From contig JAJXTO010000018.1 in the NCBI GenBank assembly GCA_021783695.1, positions 1 through 57,731 on the forward strand: 57,731 nucleotides of DNA, in the 5' to 3' direction. A model generated the notes under the pieces. That model worked only from the letters and a program-made list of their open reading frames with translations, was not told where the DNA came from and did no database searches. Below, piece by piece: positions 1 through 7,581 of the stretch. The stretch's first letter is position 1. Each line of letters opens with the position of its first letter. The position numbers and the translations under genes are program-made. The DNA is from Pseudomonadota bacterium. Its GTDB lineage: Bacteria > Pseudomonadota > Gammaproteobacteria > Burkholderiales > Burkholderiaceae_C.

Positions 1-11
1 CTACCGTCGCC

Positions 12-45
12 GCGCTGCGTTGCCGGCTCGCCGGCAACGCAGCGC
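12..45. repeat. 34-nt near-perfect palindrome
   Basis: Two 16-base arms (GCGCTGCGTTGCCGGC and its complement) are separated by only two bases, so the DNA can form a very strong hairpin. There is no T-tract on either side. It lies at the window edge beside IS debris and could be a terminator-like stem, a REP-type element or part of a mobile element. I cannot tell which. Confidence 0.6.
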
Positions 46-331
46 AACCCCAACACAATGATCAACGCCTGACCGCACCGCTCACGATAGTTGTCGCTGA
101 CAGCTCAAGATAGTTGACGCCGGGCACTCGGGTATCCGCGTTGACGAACGCAAGGTCATAGGCGTCAAGCGCGCGGCCGGCGTCCGAACGCCGCAGCGGC
201 AGGAGCACGCCGAGATCTTGTCGGCACTCACCATCAAAAAGCCCACCCTGAACACGCAACTGACCCTCTTGTAGTGGAGCGATTCGATGCTCACACAAGA
301 GAAATCAATCATTTACACCGCTAACTGTTGA
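46..331. other. Gap with no recognisable gene
   Basis: I recognise no gene here. The octamer GATAGTTG occurs twice, about 29 bases apart, near 87-120. Short open frames exist on both strands but none resembles a family I know. Given the IS21 fragments immediately to the right, this is probably the decayed flank of a mobile element. Confidence 0.4.
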
Positions 332-595
332 ACTCCGGAGGCCTGGGAGCGAATCAGCACCAGGTTGCCCGAGCGGGAGGCGTGTCGGCTGATGGTCGCG
401 TTGCTGGACTTGGCCGACCGCGCGGGCGTTGTGGCCGAGCTCGCCGGGGTGTTGGCTGTCTTGCAGGCCAATGACGAATGGCCCGACATCGACGCACTGC
501 GAGAACACTTCGCTCCGCGGCCGCCGACGATGCCTGATGTTCAGGTGGTGCTGCCCGCGACCTCGGTGTACGACGAACTGCTGGAGGCCGCATGA
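332..595 (+). pseudogene. istA: IS21-family transposase IstA, C-terminal fragment
   Basis: The frame is open from just after a stop at 329-331 and encodes only the last ~87 residues of an IstA-like protein. The recognisable parts are an arginine-rich LPEREACR segment, a short helical region with LADRAG, then DIDALREHFAP and a terminal VYDELLEAA. IS21 IstA proteins usually exceed 300 residues and carry a DDE core, which is absent. The stop codon overlaps the next ATG as ATGA, the usual istA/istB junction. Assignment is by eye to the family C-terminus. Confidence 0.65.
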
Positions 596-651
596 CCAGC
601 ACGCTGAACACCACCGCCAGCTCCGGCGCCGCAGTGCTGGCCGTCGAGGCG
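592..651 (+). pseudogene. istB: IstB helper ATPase, N-terminal stub
   Basis: The ATG overlaps the istA stop (ATGA). About 20 codons follow (beginning MTSTLNTTASS) before a stop at 652-654. IstB is normally about 250 residues with an AAA+ ATPase domain, so only the start survives. The frame breaks where an oppositely oriented IstB start begins, which marks a recombination or deletion junction. Confidence 0.5.
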
Positions 652-722
652 TAGGTCTGCATGAGACCGTCAAGCTTGAGAGTCTGGCAATGGGCGTCGG
701 TGCGTTCATGTCGCAAGTTCAT
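648..722 (-). pseudogene. istB: Second IstB N-terminal fragment, opposite orientation
   Basis: Reading leftward from the ATG at 722, about 25 codons look like a typical IstB start (MNLRHERTDAHCQTLKLDG). The similarity ends near 648, where the rightward istB stub also ends. The ATG overlaps the stop of the upstream leftward fragment (719-721) as ATGA, again the istA/istB arrangement. This is therefore a second IS21-like element, fused tail to tail with the first. Confidence 0.5.
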
Positions 723-1026
723 GCGCGCACCTCGGTGAGCAGTTGTTGGTAGACCGACAGCGGATGCTGCATCGGGGCGTCGAGCTCAGCGATCGACCAG
801 CGCCGGGTGGCGGCTGGAGCCACAGGGACGTGGAATGATGGCGGCTTGCGCAAGGCACATCGCTCGCGTTGCTCAAACAAAAACGCAGGGGCCAGGCCGT
901 CAGCATCACACACAAGCGCTGGCCGAGGGGGGACGACACCGTGTTCATCCCGGGCCGCGGCCCAGAGTCTATTTTTGGCGAGGAGCGCCGCAGCAATCTC
1001 TTCGTCGACGGCACCTGAGCCGCTGC
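719..1026 (-). pseudogene. Second IS21-type IstA remnant, C-terminal end
   Basis: The last residues (PMQHPLSVYQQLLTEV) and the ATGA overlap with the following istB-like start suggest the end of an IstA protein. The upstream part of the frame (from about 1026 down to 780) does not clearly resemble IstA, so only roughly the last 20-25 residues are supported. The rest of the stretch up to the b561 gene shows nothing else I recognise. Confidence 0.35.
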
Positions 1027-1617
1027 TCAATGCGGCCGCCTGCGCCCGGTGATCATCGCAAGCGGCAACCACTGTCGGCTACGCAAGCTCGCCAGGGCGA
1101 CGCCTGACAGGTGCAGGCCCACCAGGAGCCACATCGAATTCACGAGCCCGGCATGCAGGCTTTCCAGGGTCTCATCGCCCCAGAAGGGTTCCAGGGTCAA
1201 TAGATGACCACTGACCGCCACGCCGCCGAGCAGGCTCATCATGGCCACGATAGCCCAGGCCGCGAGTGGGTTGTAGCCAGGGCTCAGCGGAGCATCGCCT
1301 CGCACCAGTTGCCTTGCGTAACGCAACGTGCGGCGCGGGGACACGACGAAACTCGTGAAGCGCCATGCGTGCGGACCGATGACGCCATAGGCCAGACGCC
1401 ACGCCAGCAGTGCCGCCAAACCATACCCCAGCCATTGATGCGGCTGGCGCCAGACCGGTTCGACCAACCAGGCTGCCGTCCAACTGCCTGCCAGCGCCCA
1501 GTGATAAACCCGCACCGGCCAAGGCACGAGGGCCGTGTTTGACGCCGGGCGCCGCGGATCGGAAACCGCGCTTCGAACGCGGCTTCGCCCGGCTCGGGTT
1601 TGCTGCTTGCGCATCAT
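1027..1617 (-). CDS. Cytochrome b561-family membrane protein
   Basis: A di-haem b-type cytochrome that would move electrons across or along the inner membrane. The protein is about 196 residues with four hydrophobic segments. Candidate haem-ligand histidines are visible in VYHW (first helix), HQWLGYG (second), and two in the last helix around LHAGLVNSM and GLHLSG. I chose the ATG at 1617; the longer frame starting at 1695 takes its first residues from the interspersed repeat and is unlikely. It lies downstream of the PepSY gene on the same strand, a common pairing whose partner is often a periplasmic or ferric-uptake system. Its 3' end abuts IS21 debris. The family call is firm; the physiological role is unknown. 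Confidence 0.75.
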   Translation of the reverse strand: MMRKQQTRAGRSRVRSAVSDPRRPASNTALVPWPVRVYHWALAGSWTAAWLVEPVWRQPHQWLGYGLAALLAWRLAYGVIGPHAWRFTSFVVSPRRTLRYARQLVRGDAPLSPGYNPLAAWAIVAMMSLLGGVAVSGHLLTLEPFWGDETLESLHAGLVNSMWLLVGLHLSGVALASLRSRQWLPLAMITGRRRPH

Positions 1618-1650
1618 CTCGGGTGGAGACCGGTTGGCCGCGCAAGCTCC

Positions 1651-1781
1651 CTCAAGAAAACTCCGGGCCGCTCCCCAGATTTTCTTGATTCCCACGGATG
1701 GGGAGAGCCCGCGCCGCGCGAGCGCCTGCGCGCTTGCGCGTGGCGGCGGGGGCGAGTGCCGACCCTGGGGGGGTCAGAGCC
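1651..1781. repeat. Interspersed structured repeat, copy 1
   Basis: It begins CTCAAGAAAAC and ends GCCGACCCTGGGGGG, matching the start and end of a second copy inside phnE (27874-27960), with a longer and more diverged middle. It sits between the PepSY gene and the b561 gene, and its right end supplies the PepSY stop codon. A third, shorter copy is at 38183-38245. Confidence 0.6.
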
Positions 1782-2064
1782 GCTCCTGTTTCACGATCTT
1801 CCCATGCACCGGATCGAAGTAAATCTCGACCTTGGCGCCAGTTTTGTCTTTGCCATAGATTTCGTAGCAATGGCCTGCCGTGGTCTTGAATTTTGCGACG
1901 ACAAAACCCTGCTGCTTGAGTTGGGCCTGGAATTTGGCCGGGTCCATCCATTTCGACTCAGGCTCCCGGGTGCACTGCGGACCGGCCCAGGCCGTCGCAG
2001 AAAACAACCCCAGAGCCGCGGCAAGCAATGCGCGTCGGGCGGGAAAGAGGGTGAGGTGCTTCAT
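1774..2064 (-). CDS. Secreted PepSY-domain protein
   Basis: A small exported protein of 96 residues. It has an N-terminal signal peptide (basic MKHL start, an alanine/leucine-rich core, cleavage likely after TAWA) and then one PepSY-like unit ending in the typical YFDPVHGKIV strand. Two cysteines remain in the mature part (after GPQ and in GHCYEIYG) and could form a disulfide. PepSY units are thought to act as periplasmic inhibitory or binding modules. The gene is followed on the same strand by the cytochrome b561 gene, so the two probably work together. A Fur-box-like sequence lies 30-48 nt upstream of the start, suggesting iron control. Confidence 0.75.
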   Translation of the reverse strand: MKHLTLFPARRALLAAALGLFSATAWAGPQCTREPESKWMDPAKFQAQLKQQGFVVAKFKTTAGHCYEIYGKDKTGAKVEIYFDPVHGKIVKQERL

Positions 2065-2093
2065 GGCATGTGATCCTTGGTAACTTACGGTTG

Positions 2094-2112
2094 TCTAATG
2101 ATAAACATTCGT
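2094..2112. promoter_or_regulatory. Fur-box-like site upstream of the PepSY gene
   Basis: The core TAATGATAAACATT followed by CGTATTC resembles the repeated NATWAT pattern of Fur sites; about 13 of 19 positions match the classical consensus by eye. It lies 30-48 nt upstream of the PepSY start, where a promoter is expected. Confidence 0.4.
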
Positions 2113-2415
2113 ATTCGTAACCAAGCCATGCCCCCATGCGTTGTAGGGCTCGATTGATTCGGCCCATGAACAGTCTCAGGCGGGGGATCTGACGTTTGCG
2201 CCGCGGAAGCAGGCTTTGACGCGTTCGGGTTCACTGCCGATGACGGCCGAGTGTTTCTCGGTCGCGGCACCAAGCCTTGCCTTGCTGGGAACAGACCCTA
2301 AAAAATCCATCAGATGCCGACGGCATGCGGACGTTGATCTGCAGGCGCTCCATGGTGGAGGCACTTCCTTTGGAATGGTGTCCAAAAACGTGAATGGATG
2401 GCTCTTCTGTGGTGA
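2113..2415. other. Intergenic stretch without a recognisable gene
   Basis: Between the promoter region of the PepSY gene and the end of cobA I see short frames on both strands but none I recognise. No intrinsic terminator with a T-tract is evident after cobA. Confidence 0.4.
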
Positions 2416-3222
2416 TCAGGCCGCGCAGGCGGCGGGTTGCAGGGAGTCTTGGGCAGGTTGGGTTTGACCTGGGGCGAGTGTCTGCAGGGCATGCTGCATG
2501 GCTTTTCCGATCAGCATCACACAGGGGGAGCCGAGTTGTTCGGTGGAGAGAGTGCAGCACAAAGCGCCGAGGCGGGTGGAGACGCGGCGCTCCTGTGCGC
2601 TGCTCACAGCCTGGACGAGGAGCACCGGGGTGTCGGGAGGCAGGCCGCCCTGGATCAAACCAGATTCGATGGACGGAGCTTCGGCGACGCCCATGTAAAT
2701 AACCAGTGTCAGACCGCATTGGGCCAGTGCGTCCCAGCGTGGGGCGCTGTTGCCGCGCTGGCGGTGGCCGGTAATCAGGGCGACGCCCGGTGCTTGGTGC
2801 CGGTGCGTGAGGGAGACGCCGACGGCGGCGGCGGCTGCGACGCCCGCAGTGATGCCCGGGACGACTTCGACCCGCAGACCCGCAGCGCGCAGGGCGGCGA
2901 TTTCTTCGCCGGCGCGGCCGAATATCAGCGGATCGCCGCCTTTGAGGCGCACCACGCGCTCGCCGCGCAGCGCCTCGCTGACCATCAGGCGCTCGATGAA
3001 GGCTTGCGGCGTGCTGGCGCAGCCGCCCCGTTTGCCGACGGAGATGACTCGGCAGTCAGCACCGAGATGCGCCAGGCAGTCCGGGTTGGCCAGATCATCG
3101 ACGAGTGCCAAGGTGGCTTGCTGCAGCACGCGCACGGCCTTGAGCGTGAGGAGTTCGGGGTCGCCCGGGCCTGCGCCAACGAGATGGACTGTGGCTTGCG
3201 GGATTTCAGCGAATGTCGGCAT
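2416..3222 (-). CDS. cobA: Uroporphyrinogen-III C-methyltransferase (SUMT)
   Basis: Transfers two methyl groups from SAM to uroporphyrinogen III, giving precorrin-2, the first step towards siroheme. The protein is 268 residues, normal for the single-domain enzyme. Family motifs are all present: VGAGPGDPELLTLKA at the N-terminus, the DDL loop, VRLKGGDPLIFGRAGEE, and the VVPGITAG motif. There is no CysG-type dehydrogenase/chelatase domain, so precorrin-2 must be oxidised by another protein; the CbiX-type enzyme at 14149-14538 could insert iron. It is the last gene of the nitrate operon and its start overlaps the preceding ybiB-like gene by 17 bases. Its product supplies the siroheme of NirB. 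Confidence 0.95.
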   Translation of the reverse strand: MPTFAEIPQATVHLVGAGPGDPELLTLKAVRVLQQATLALVDDLANPDCLAHLGADCRVISVGKRGGCASTPQAFIERLMVSEALRGERVVRLKGGDPLIFGRAGEEIAALRAAGLRVEVVPGITAGVAAAAAVGVSLTHRHQAPGVALITGHRQRGNSAPRWDALAQCGLTLVIYMGVAEAPSIESGLIQGGLPPDTPVLLVQAVSSAQERRVSTRLGALCCTLSTEQLGSPCVMLIGKAMQHALQTLAPGQTQPAQDSLQPAACAA

Positions 3223-4291
3223 GGTGAGAGCCTGTGGGCGGATGAAGCGGGGCTGCTGCGCGTGTGACGTGCGCAAGGATGGACGATGCATCGGACTCGG
3301 CACTGGCGCCGACGAGTCTGTCGCACATCACGCGGATGCAGGCGGCCTGCCGCGCGAGCGGATCGGGCGGCTGTTTGTAGCCGTCGAGAATGGCCTGAGT
3401 CCAGTCGGTGCTGGCACGCATGTCGAGGCCGTCTGGCAGGTCTGTCGGCGGCGTGAATGGCGCGCCAGCCGGCCAAGACTGTTCGGTGCCATCGGCATGC
3501 AGGCCGAGACGCTCCGAGTCGCGGTTGGGATGAGCCACGGCCTCGCCTTCGCAGCCGCGCAGCAGCAGCGTGGGCTGACGCAGGGCAAGCAGCACCTCCT
3601 GCATCAGCGGGGCGTATTCCGGATGGGTGTAGGCGGTGACCAGCAAGCTGGGCGATTGCAGCGGGTTGAGCATCTTGACCACCGAATGCCCGCCGTTTCG
3701 CACCCCGAGGACGTTGCGCCATTGCAGCAGGCGGTCGAGTGCGGGGCTGAGTGTGGACAGGGGGAGCAGCACAGCGTCGTTCTGTTCCAGCAGATCTTGC
3801 GCCTGCTCGGCACTGGAGGCGATGTGCATGCCCAGAGCCTGCCACAGCAGCGCGGTGGGCAGGCGGCCGTGCTCCGTGGACGGGGCGTCGATCACCAGAA
3901 CCGGCATGCCCTGTTCGCGCAGTAGCGCGGCGAGTAAAGGCAGCTGGTTGGGCAGACGGCGCGCCCCATTGGCGCTGGGGACGACGACGACGGGGCGCCT
4001 GGAGCGCACATTCATTTGCAGCAGGCTGTCCTTGACGGCGAGGGTGAAGCCTTCGAGTTCTTCGGCGCTATCGCCCTTCATGCGTAGCGCCAGCAACAGG
4101 CCGCCGATCTGGGCGTCGGAGAGTTCGCGCCGCAGCAGCCACTCCATCAGGGTGCGTGCCTGATTCCGGCCCAGGCTGCGGCTGCCGTGGGCACCGCGGC
4201 CCAGGGTGCGTAACAGCGAGACGGCCTCCGGGTTGAACCGGCCCGGCCCGGTTTCGAGCGGCACGGGGTGCCGTGTGGCGGGGTTGAACAT
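3206..4291 (-). CDS. ybiB: YbiB/TrpD2-like protein of the glycosyltransferase 3 family
   Basis: A 361-residue homologue of anthranilate phosphoribosyltransferase. It shows the helical N-terminal domain (around LSDAQIGGLLLALRMKGDS) followed by the alpha/beta domain (VVVVPSANGARR, then LGVRNGGHSVVKMLNP). The glycine-rich phosphoribosyl-binding loop of true TrpD is altered here to SANGAR, and the gene is far from any trp gene, so it is unlikely to make tryptophan. The E. coli family member YbiB is a nucleic-acid-binding dimer with no established enzymatic role. Here it lies between nasA and cobA, transcribed with them, which hints at a link to nitrate assimilation. The start at 4291 (MFNPATRHP) fits homologues better than an in-frame ATG ten codons upstream. 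Confidence 0.8.
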   Translation of the reverse strand: MFNPATRHPVPLETGPGRFNPEAVSLLRTLGRGAHGSRSLGRNQARTLMEWLLRRELSDAQIGGLLLALRMKGDSAEELEGFTLAVKDSLLQMNVRSRRPVVVVPSANGARRLPNQLPLLAALLREQGMPVLVIDAPSTEHGRLPTALLWQALGMHIASSAEQAQDLLEQNDAVLLPLSTLSPALDRLLQWRNVLGVRNGGHSVVKMLNPLQSPSLLVTAYTHPEYAPLMQEVLLALRQPTLLLRGCEGEAVAHPNRDSERLGLHADGTEQSWPAGAPFTPPTDLPDGLDMRASTDWTQAILDGYKQPPDPLARQAACIRVMCDRLVGASAESDASSILAHVTRAAAPLHPPTGSHHADIR

Positions 4292-4324
4292 GACGCGATC
4301 CTCCTGAGCGCTGATATGCAAGAT

Positions 4325-7180
4325 TCAGGCCGGAGCCTTGCAACCCGCGCGCACGATGCGGCGCAGCTCGGGCAGGCAGGAGCCGCAATTGGTGCCGCAC
4401 TTGAGTTGCTGCTGCAATGCGGTGAGTTGTGCGTCGGCGTTGCCGGCGAGCAGTGGCAGCAGAGCGTCGATCTGGCTTTGCCAGATGTCGAAGCAGTTGC
4501 AGACCTGATGGCCGGGGCTGGGCAGATTGGCTGGCGGCGTGGTGGACGGCAGCAGCAGCCAGCGTCCATAGGGCTTGGCGCTCGCCTCACTTTGCAGCAG
4601 CTCGCGCAGCCAGCCTTGTGCCGCCACGCTCTCCAACGAGCCGCTGAGCAGCGCGGCGTCGAGCATCTCGCCGTTCAGCCGCACCGCGCGGCGCACGCTG
4701 CGGCTGGGGTCGGCGTAATGCAGCGCAGCGCTGTCCTGCACGCCGAAATGGGCCTCGATGCGTGCCAATAACCCGGCAGGAGGCGCACCGCGGGCGGCGG
4801 CGCGCAGCAGCAGGCCGGTGCGTTCGCGACCGAAGGGCACGCACAGGACGAACGGCAGATCGGCCAGCTCCTGCATCAGCGTGGCGCGCAACGTCTGCGC
4901 GCTGCGCTCCGGCATCCAGCCGAAGGCGGCAAGGTGCCAGGTGAGGTTGGCGGCTTCCACCCGCACCGCGCTGTGCTTGAGTTCCGGCTGGAAGGAGTCG
5001 GGGTCGATGACGGGCAGGGTGAGGCCGTTGACCCCGAGGCGCGCCACGCCTTCGGCATTGCGCCCGGCGAGGTATTCCGCGCCCCAGTGCATGGCGATGA
5101 AAGCCTGGCCGGGGCGCACCGTGTCGGTGGCGCGGGCGGGCAGGATGAGGTCGCCGCGGCGCGAGGCCACGCGCAGCAATTCGCCATCGCTCAGGCTGCG
5201 CCGCGCAAGGTCGCTGGGGTGCAGGTCGATGCAGGGTTCGGGGGCATGGTTGAACAGCCGTGGAACCGAGCCCGTGCGGCTCATGCCATGCCATTGGTCA
5301 CGCAGGCGGCCGGTGGTGAGCGCTACGGGATAGCGCGCGTCGCAGGGTTCGGCAACGAGTTTGAAAGGCCCGGTGAAGAAACTGGCGCGACCATCTGTCG
5401 TGGGGAAGACGCCATCATCGTACAGCCGTGGCTTGCCCGCGGTGGCGCCTTGCGGGCAAGGCCATTGCTGCGGGCCGTCGCGCTCAAGAACGTCCCATGA
5501 CAAGCCGGTGATATCGAGGTCACGGCCCCGCGTGCTTTCGCGGTGTTCGTTCCATACGGCTTCGGGTGTGGGATAGGGGAAGAGGGTGAGTTGGCCATTC
5601 AGCCTTGCGGGCAGCAGGGCTTCGAGGCGGTGGGCGAAGTCCACGGCAATGGCCCAATCGTCGCGCGCCTCGCCGGGCGGGGGGCAGGCGGCGCGCACGC
5701 GGCTGATGCGGCGCTCGGAGTTGGTCACCGTGCCCTCCTTCTCGCCCCAGGCGGTGGCGGGCAGCAGCACGTCGGCATAGGGCACGGTGGCGGCTGTGGT
5801 GTAGGCCTCCTGCACCACGACGAGTTCTGCGCGCTCCAGCGCGCTGCGGATGAGTGCCTGATCGGGGAGGGATTGCGCTGGATTGGTGCAGGCAATCCAA
5901 AGCGCCTTCACCGTGCCGTCGGCTGCGGCCTGGAACAGCTCGATGGCGGTCTTGCCGCGCGCGGCGGGAACGTCAGCCACGCCCCACAGTTTGGCGACTT
6001 CGGCGCGGTGCGCCGGGTTGGCCAGATCACGATGCGCCGACAGTAAATTCGCCATGCCGCCCACCTCGCGCCCGCCCATGGCGTTGGGCTGGCCGGTGAG
6101 CGAAAACGGCCCCGCGCCCGGTTTGCCGATCTGGCCGCAGGCGAGGTGCAGGTTGATGAGACCGGCGTTCTTCGCCGTGCCGCTGCTGGACTGGTTCAGG
6201 CCCTGGCAATACAGGGACAGCGTGGGCTGGCGCGTGGCCGCAGCGGCCCCCGGCGAGCCCAGCGCGAACCAGCGTGCGGCGGTGACGATGTCCTGGGCCT
6301 TCAGCCCGCACAGATTGGCCGCAACCGCCGGGCTCATGTCGCGCACCAACTCGCGCAAAGGCGCGTAGCCGTTGGTGTGCGCGGCGATGAAGGCGGGGTC
6401 GATCAGGCCTTCCCACACCATCACATGCAGCATGGCGTGGAACAGCGCCACGTCGGTGCCGGGCAGCAGTTGCAGATGCAGGTCGGCGAGTTCGGCGGTT
6501 TCGGTGCGGCGTGGGTCGATGACGACGATGCGCATGGCGGGCCGCTGCGCCTTGGCGTTTTCGATACGGCGAAAGATGATGGGATGCGCCCAGGCCGCAT
6601 TGCTGCCGGCGAGAAACAGGCTTGCGGCGTGGTCGATGTCGTCGTAATTGCAGGGCGGCGCGTCGGCCCCCAACGTGGCTTTGTAGCCCGCCACCGCGCT
6701 GCTCATGCAGACGCGGGAATTGGTGTCCACATTGTTGGTGCCGACCAGCCCCTTGGCCAGCTTGTTGAAGACGTAATAGTCCTCTGTCAGCATCTGGCCC
6801 GAGATGTAGAAGCCCACGCTGTCGGACCCATGCTCGGCAATGAGGGCGGCAAAGCGCTGCGCCACATGGTCCAGCGCCTCGTCCCAGCGCACGGCTTGGC
6901 GTGGCGCATCGCGCTGCGTGCGCAACTCGGGACGCAGCGCGCGCACCTGCGGCAGCAGCTCCGGCATGACGCTCAGATGCAACGCGCCACCCTTGGTACA
7001 CAGCTTGCCGAAATTCGCCGGATGATCCGGGTCGCCCCGCACCCCGGTGATGCGCCCGCCCTCACTCTTGATGAGCACGCCGCAGCCCACGCCGCAATAC
7101 GGGCAGGTCGAGCGCGTTTCGCGCGCCGCGCCCTCGGGCACGATGGCGATGGAACCTGCGGGCAGGTCGGCGGCGTTCAT
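4325..7180 (-). CDS. nasA: Assimilatory nitrate reductase, large (molybdopterin) subunit
   Basis: Reduces nitrate to nitrite in the cytoplasm. The protein is 951 residues. Near the N-terminus four cysteines (about C26, C29, C33 and C61) bind a 4Fe-4S cluster, followed by the molybdopterin dinucleotide oxidoreductase body and the dinucleotide-binding domain. The last ~60 residues form a BFD-like 2Fe-2S module with cysteines near 894, 896, 928, 932 and 935 (VCNC then CGTNCGSC), as in Klebsiella-type NasA. The ATG overlaps the nirD stop (ATGA). No NasB/NasC-type NADH reductase is encoded nearby, so the electron donor is not evident. MoCo synthesis genes are also outside the window. Confidence 0.95.
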   Translation of the reverse strand: MNAADLPAGSIAIVPEGAARETRSTCPYCGVGCGVLIKSEGGRITGVRGDPDHPANFGKLCTKGGALHLSVMPELLPQVRALRPELRTQRDAPRQAVRWDEALDHVAQRFAALIAEHGSDSVGFYISGQMLTEDYYVFNKLAKGLVGTNNVDTNSRVCMSSAVAGYKATLGADAPPCNYDDIDHAASLFLAGSNAAWAHPIIFRRIENAKAQRPAMRIVVIDPRRTETAELADLHLQLLPGTDVALFHAMLHVMVWEGLIDPAFIAAHTNGYAPLRELVRDMSPAVAANLCGLKAQDIVTAARWFALGSPGAAAATRQPTLSLYCQGLNQSSSGTAKNAGLINLHLACGQIGKPGAGPFSLTGQPNAMGGREVGGMANLLSAHRDLANPAHRAEVAKLWGVADVPAARGKTAIELFQAAADGTVKALWIACTNPAQSLPDQALIRSALERAELVVVQEAYTTAATVPYADVLLPATAWGEKEGTVTNSERRISRVRAACPPPGEARDDWAIAVDFAHRLEALLPARLNGQLTLFPYPTPEAVWNEHRESTRGRDLDITGLSWDVLERDGPQQWPCPQGATAGKPRLYDDGVFPTTDGRASFFTGPFKLVAEPCDARYPVALTTGRLRDQWHGMSRTGSVPRLFNHAPEPCIDLHPSDLARRSLSDGELLRVASRRGDLILPARATDTVRPGQAFIAMHWGAEYLAGRNAEGVARLGVNGLTLPVIDPDSFQPELKHSAVRVEAANLTWHLAAFGWMPERSAQTLRATLMQELADLPFVLCVPFGRERTGLLLRAAARGAPPAGLLARIEAHFGVQDSAALHYADPSRSVRRAVRLNGEMLDAALLSGSLESVAAQGWLRELLQSEASAKPYGRWLLLPSTTPPANLPSPGHQVCNCFDIWQSQIDALLPLLAGNADAQLTALQQQLKCGTNCGSCLPELRRIVRAGCKAPA

Positions 7181-7581
7181 CACGCGGCGTTCGTGCACGC
7201 CGCGCCGCCGCAGCCTGTCGTCATCAACGCAGCGGTGGGCGCCAGCAACTGGTCGCGGCGCAGAAAGACCTGTTCGCCGTCCACCTTCACGGCGAAGGCC
7301 GGGGTGCAGCCTTCATCGGGCGCCTGCGCTTTGCCGTCATCCAGCCGGATGGTCCAGTTGTGCAGCGGGCAGGCGACGAATTCGCCGAACACGATGCCCT
7401 GGCTGAGCGGCCCGCCCTTGTGCGGGCAGCGGTCGAGCAGGGCGTAGACGCGGTCGCTGGCGGCTCGAAACAGGGCGATGTCCACGCCATCGGGGCGGCG
7501 CACGCGGCGCGCGCCCAGCGCGGGAATGTCGGCCAGGGTGCAGACGGCGGTCCAGGCCGCGTCAAGGACAACTGCGCTCAT
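7180..7581 (-). CDS. nirD: Nitrite reductase small subunit, Rieske-type
   Basis: Partner of NirB in NADH-dependent reduction of nitrite to ammonium. It is 133 residues with one Rieske-like domain; the ligands appear as CPH (52-54) and CPLH (71-74), so the 2Fe-2S site looks intact. Many NirD proteins have lost these residues, so this one belongs to the cluster-binding type. The start (MSAVVLDAAW) overlaps the nirB stop as ATGA and its stop overlaps the nasA start the same way, indicating coupled translation. A longer frame to 7671 would run deep into nirB and is not needed. Confidence 0.92.
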   Translation of the reverse strand: MSAVVLDAAWTAVCTLADIPALGARRVRRPDGVDIALFRAASDRVYALLDRCPHKGGPLSQGIVFGEFVACPLHNWTIRLDDGKAQAPDEGCTPAFAVKVDGEQVFLRRDQLLAPTAALMTTGCGGAACTNAA

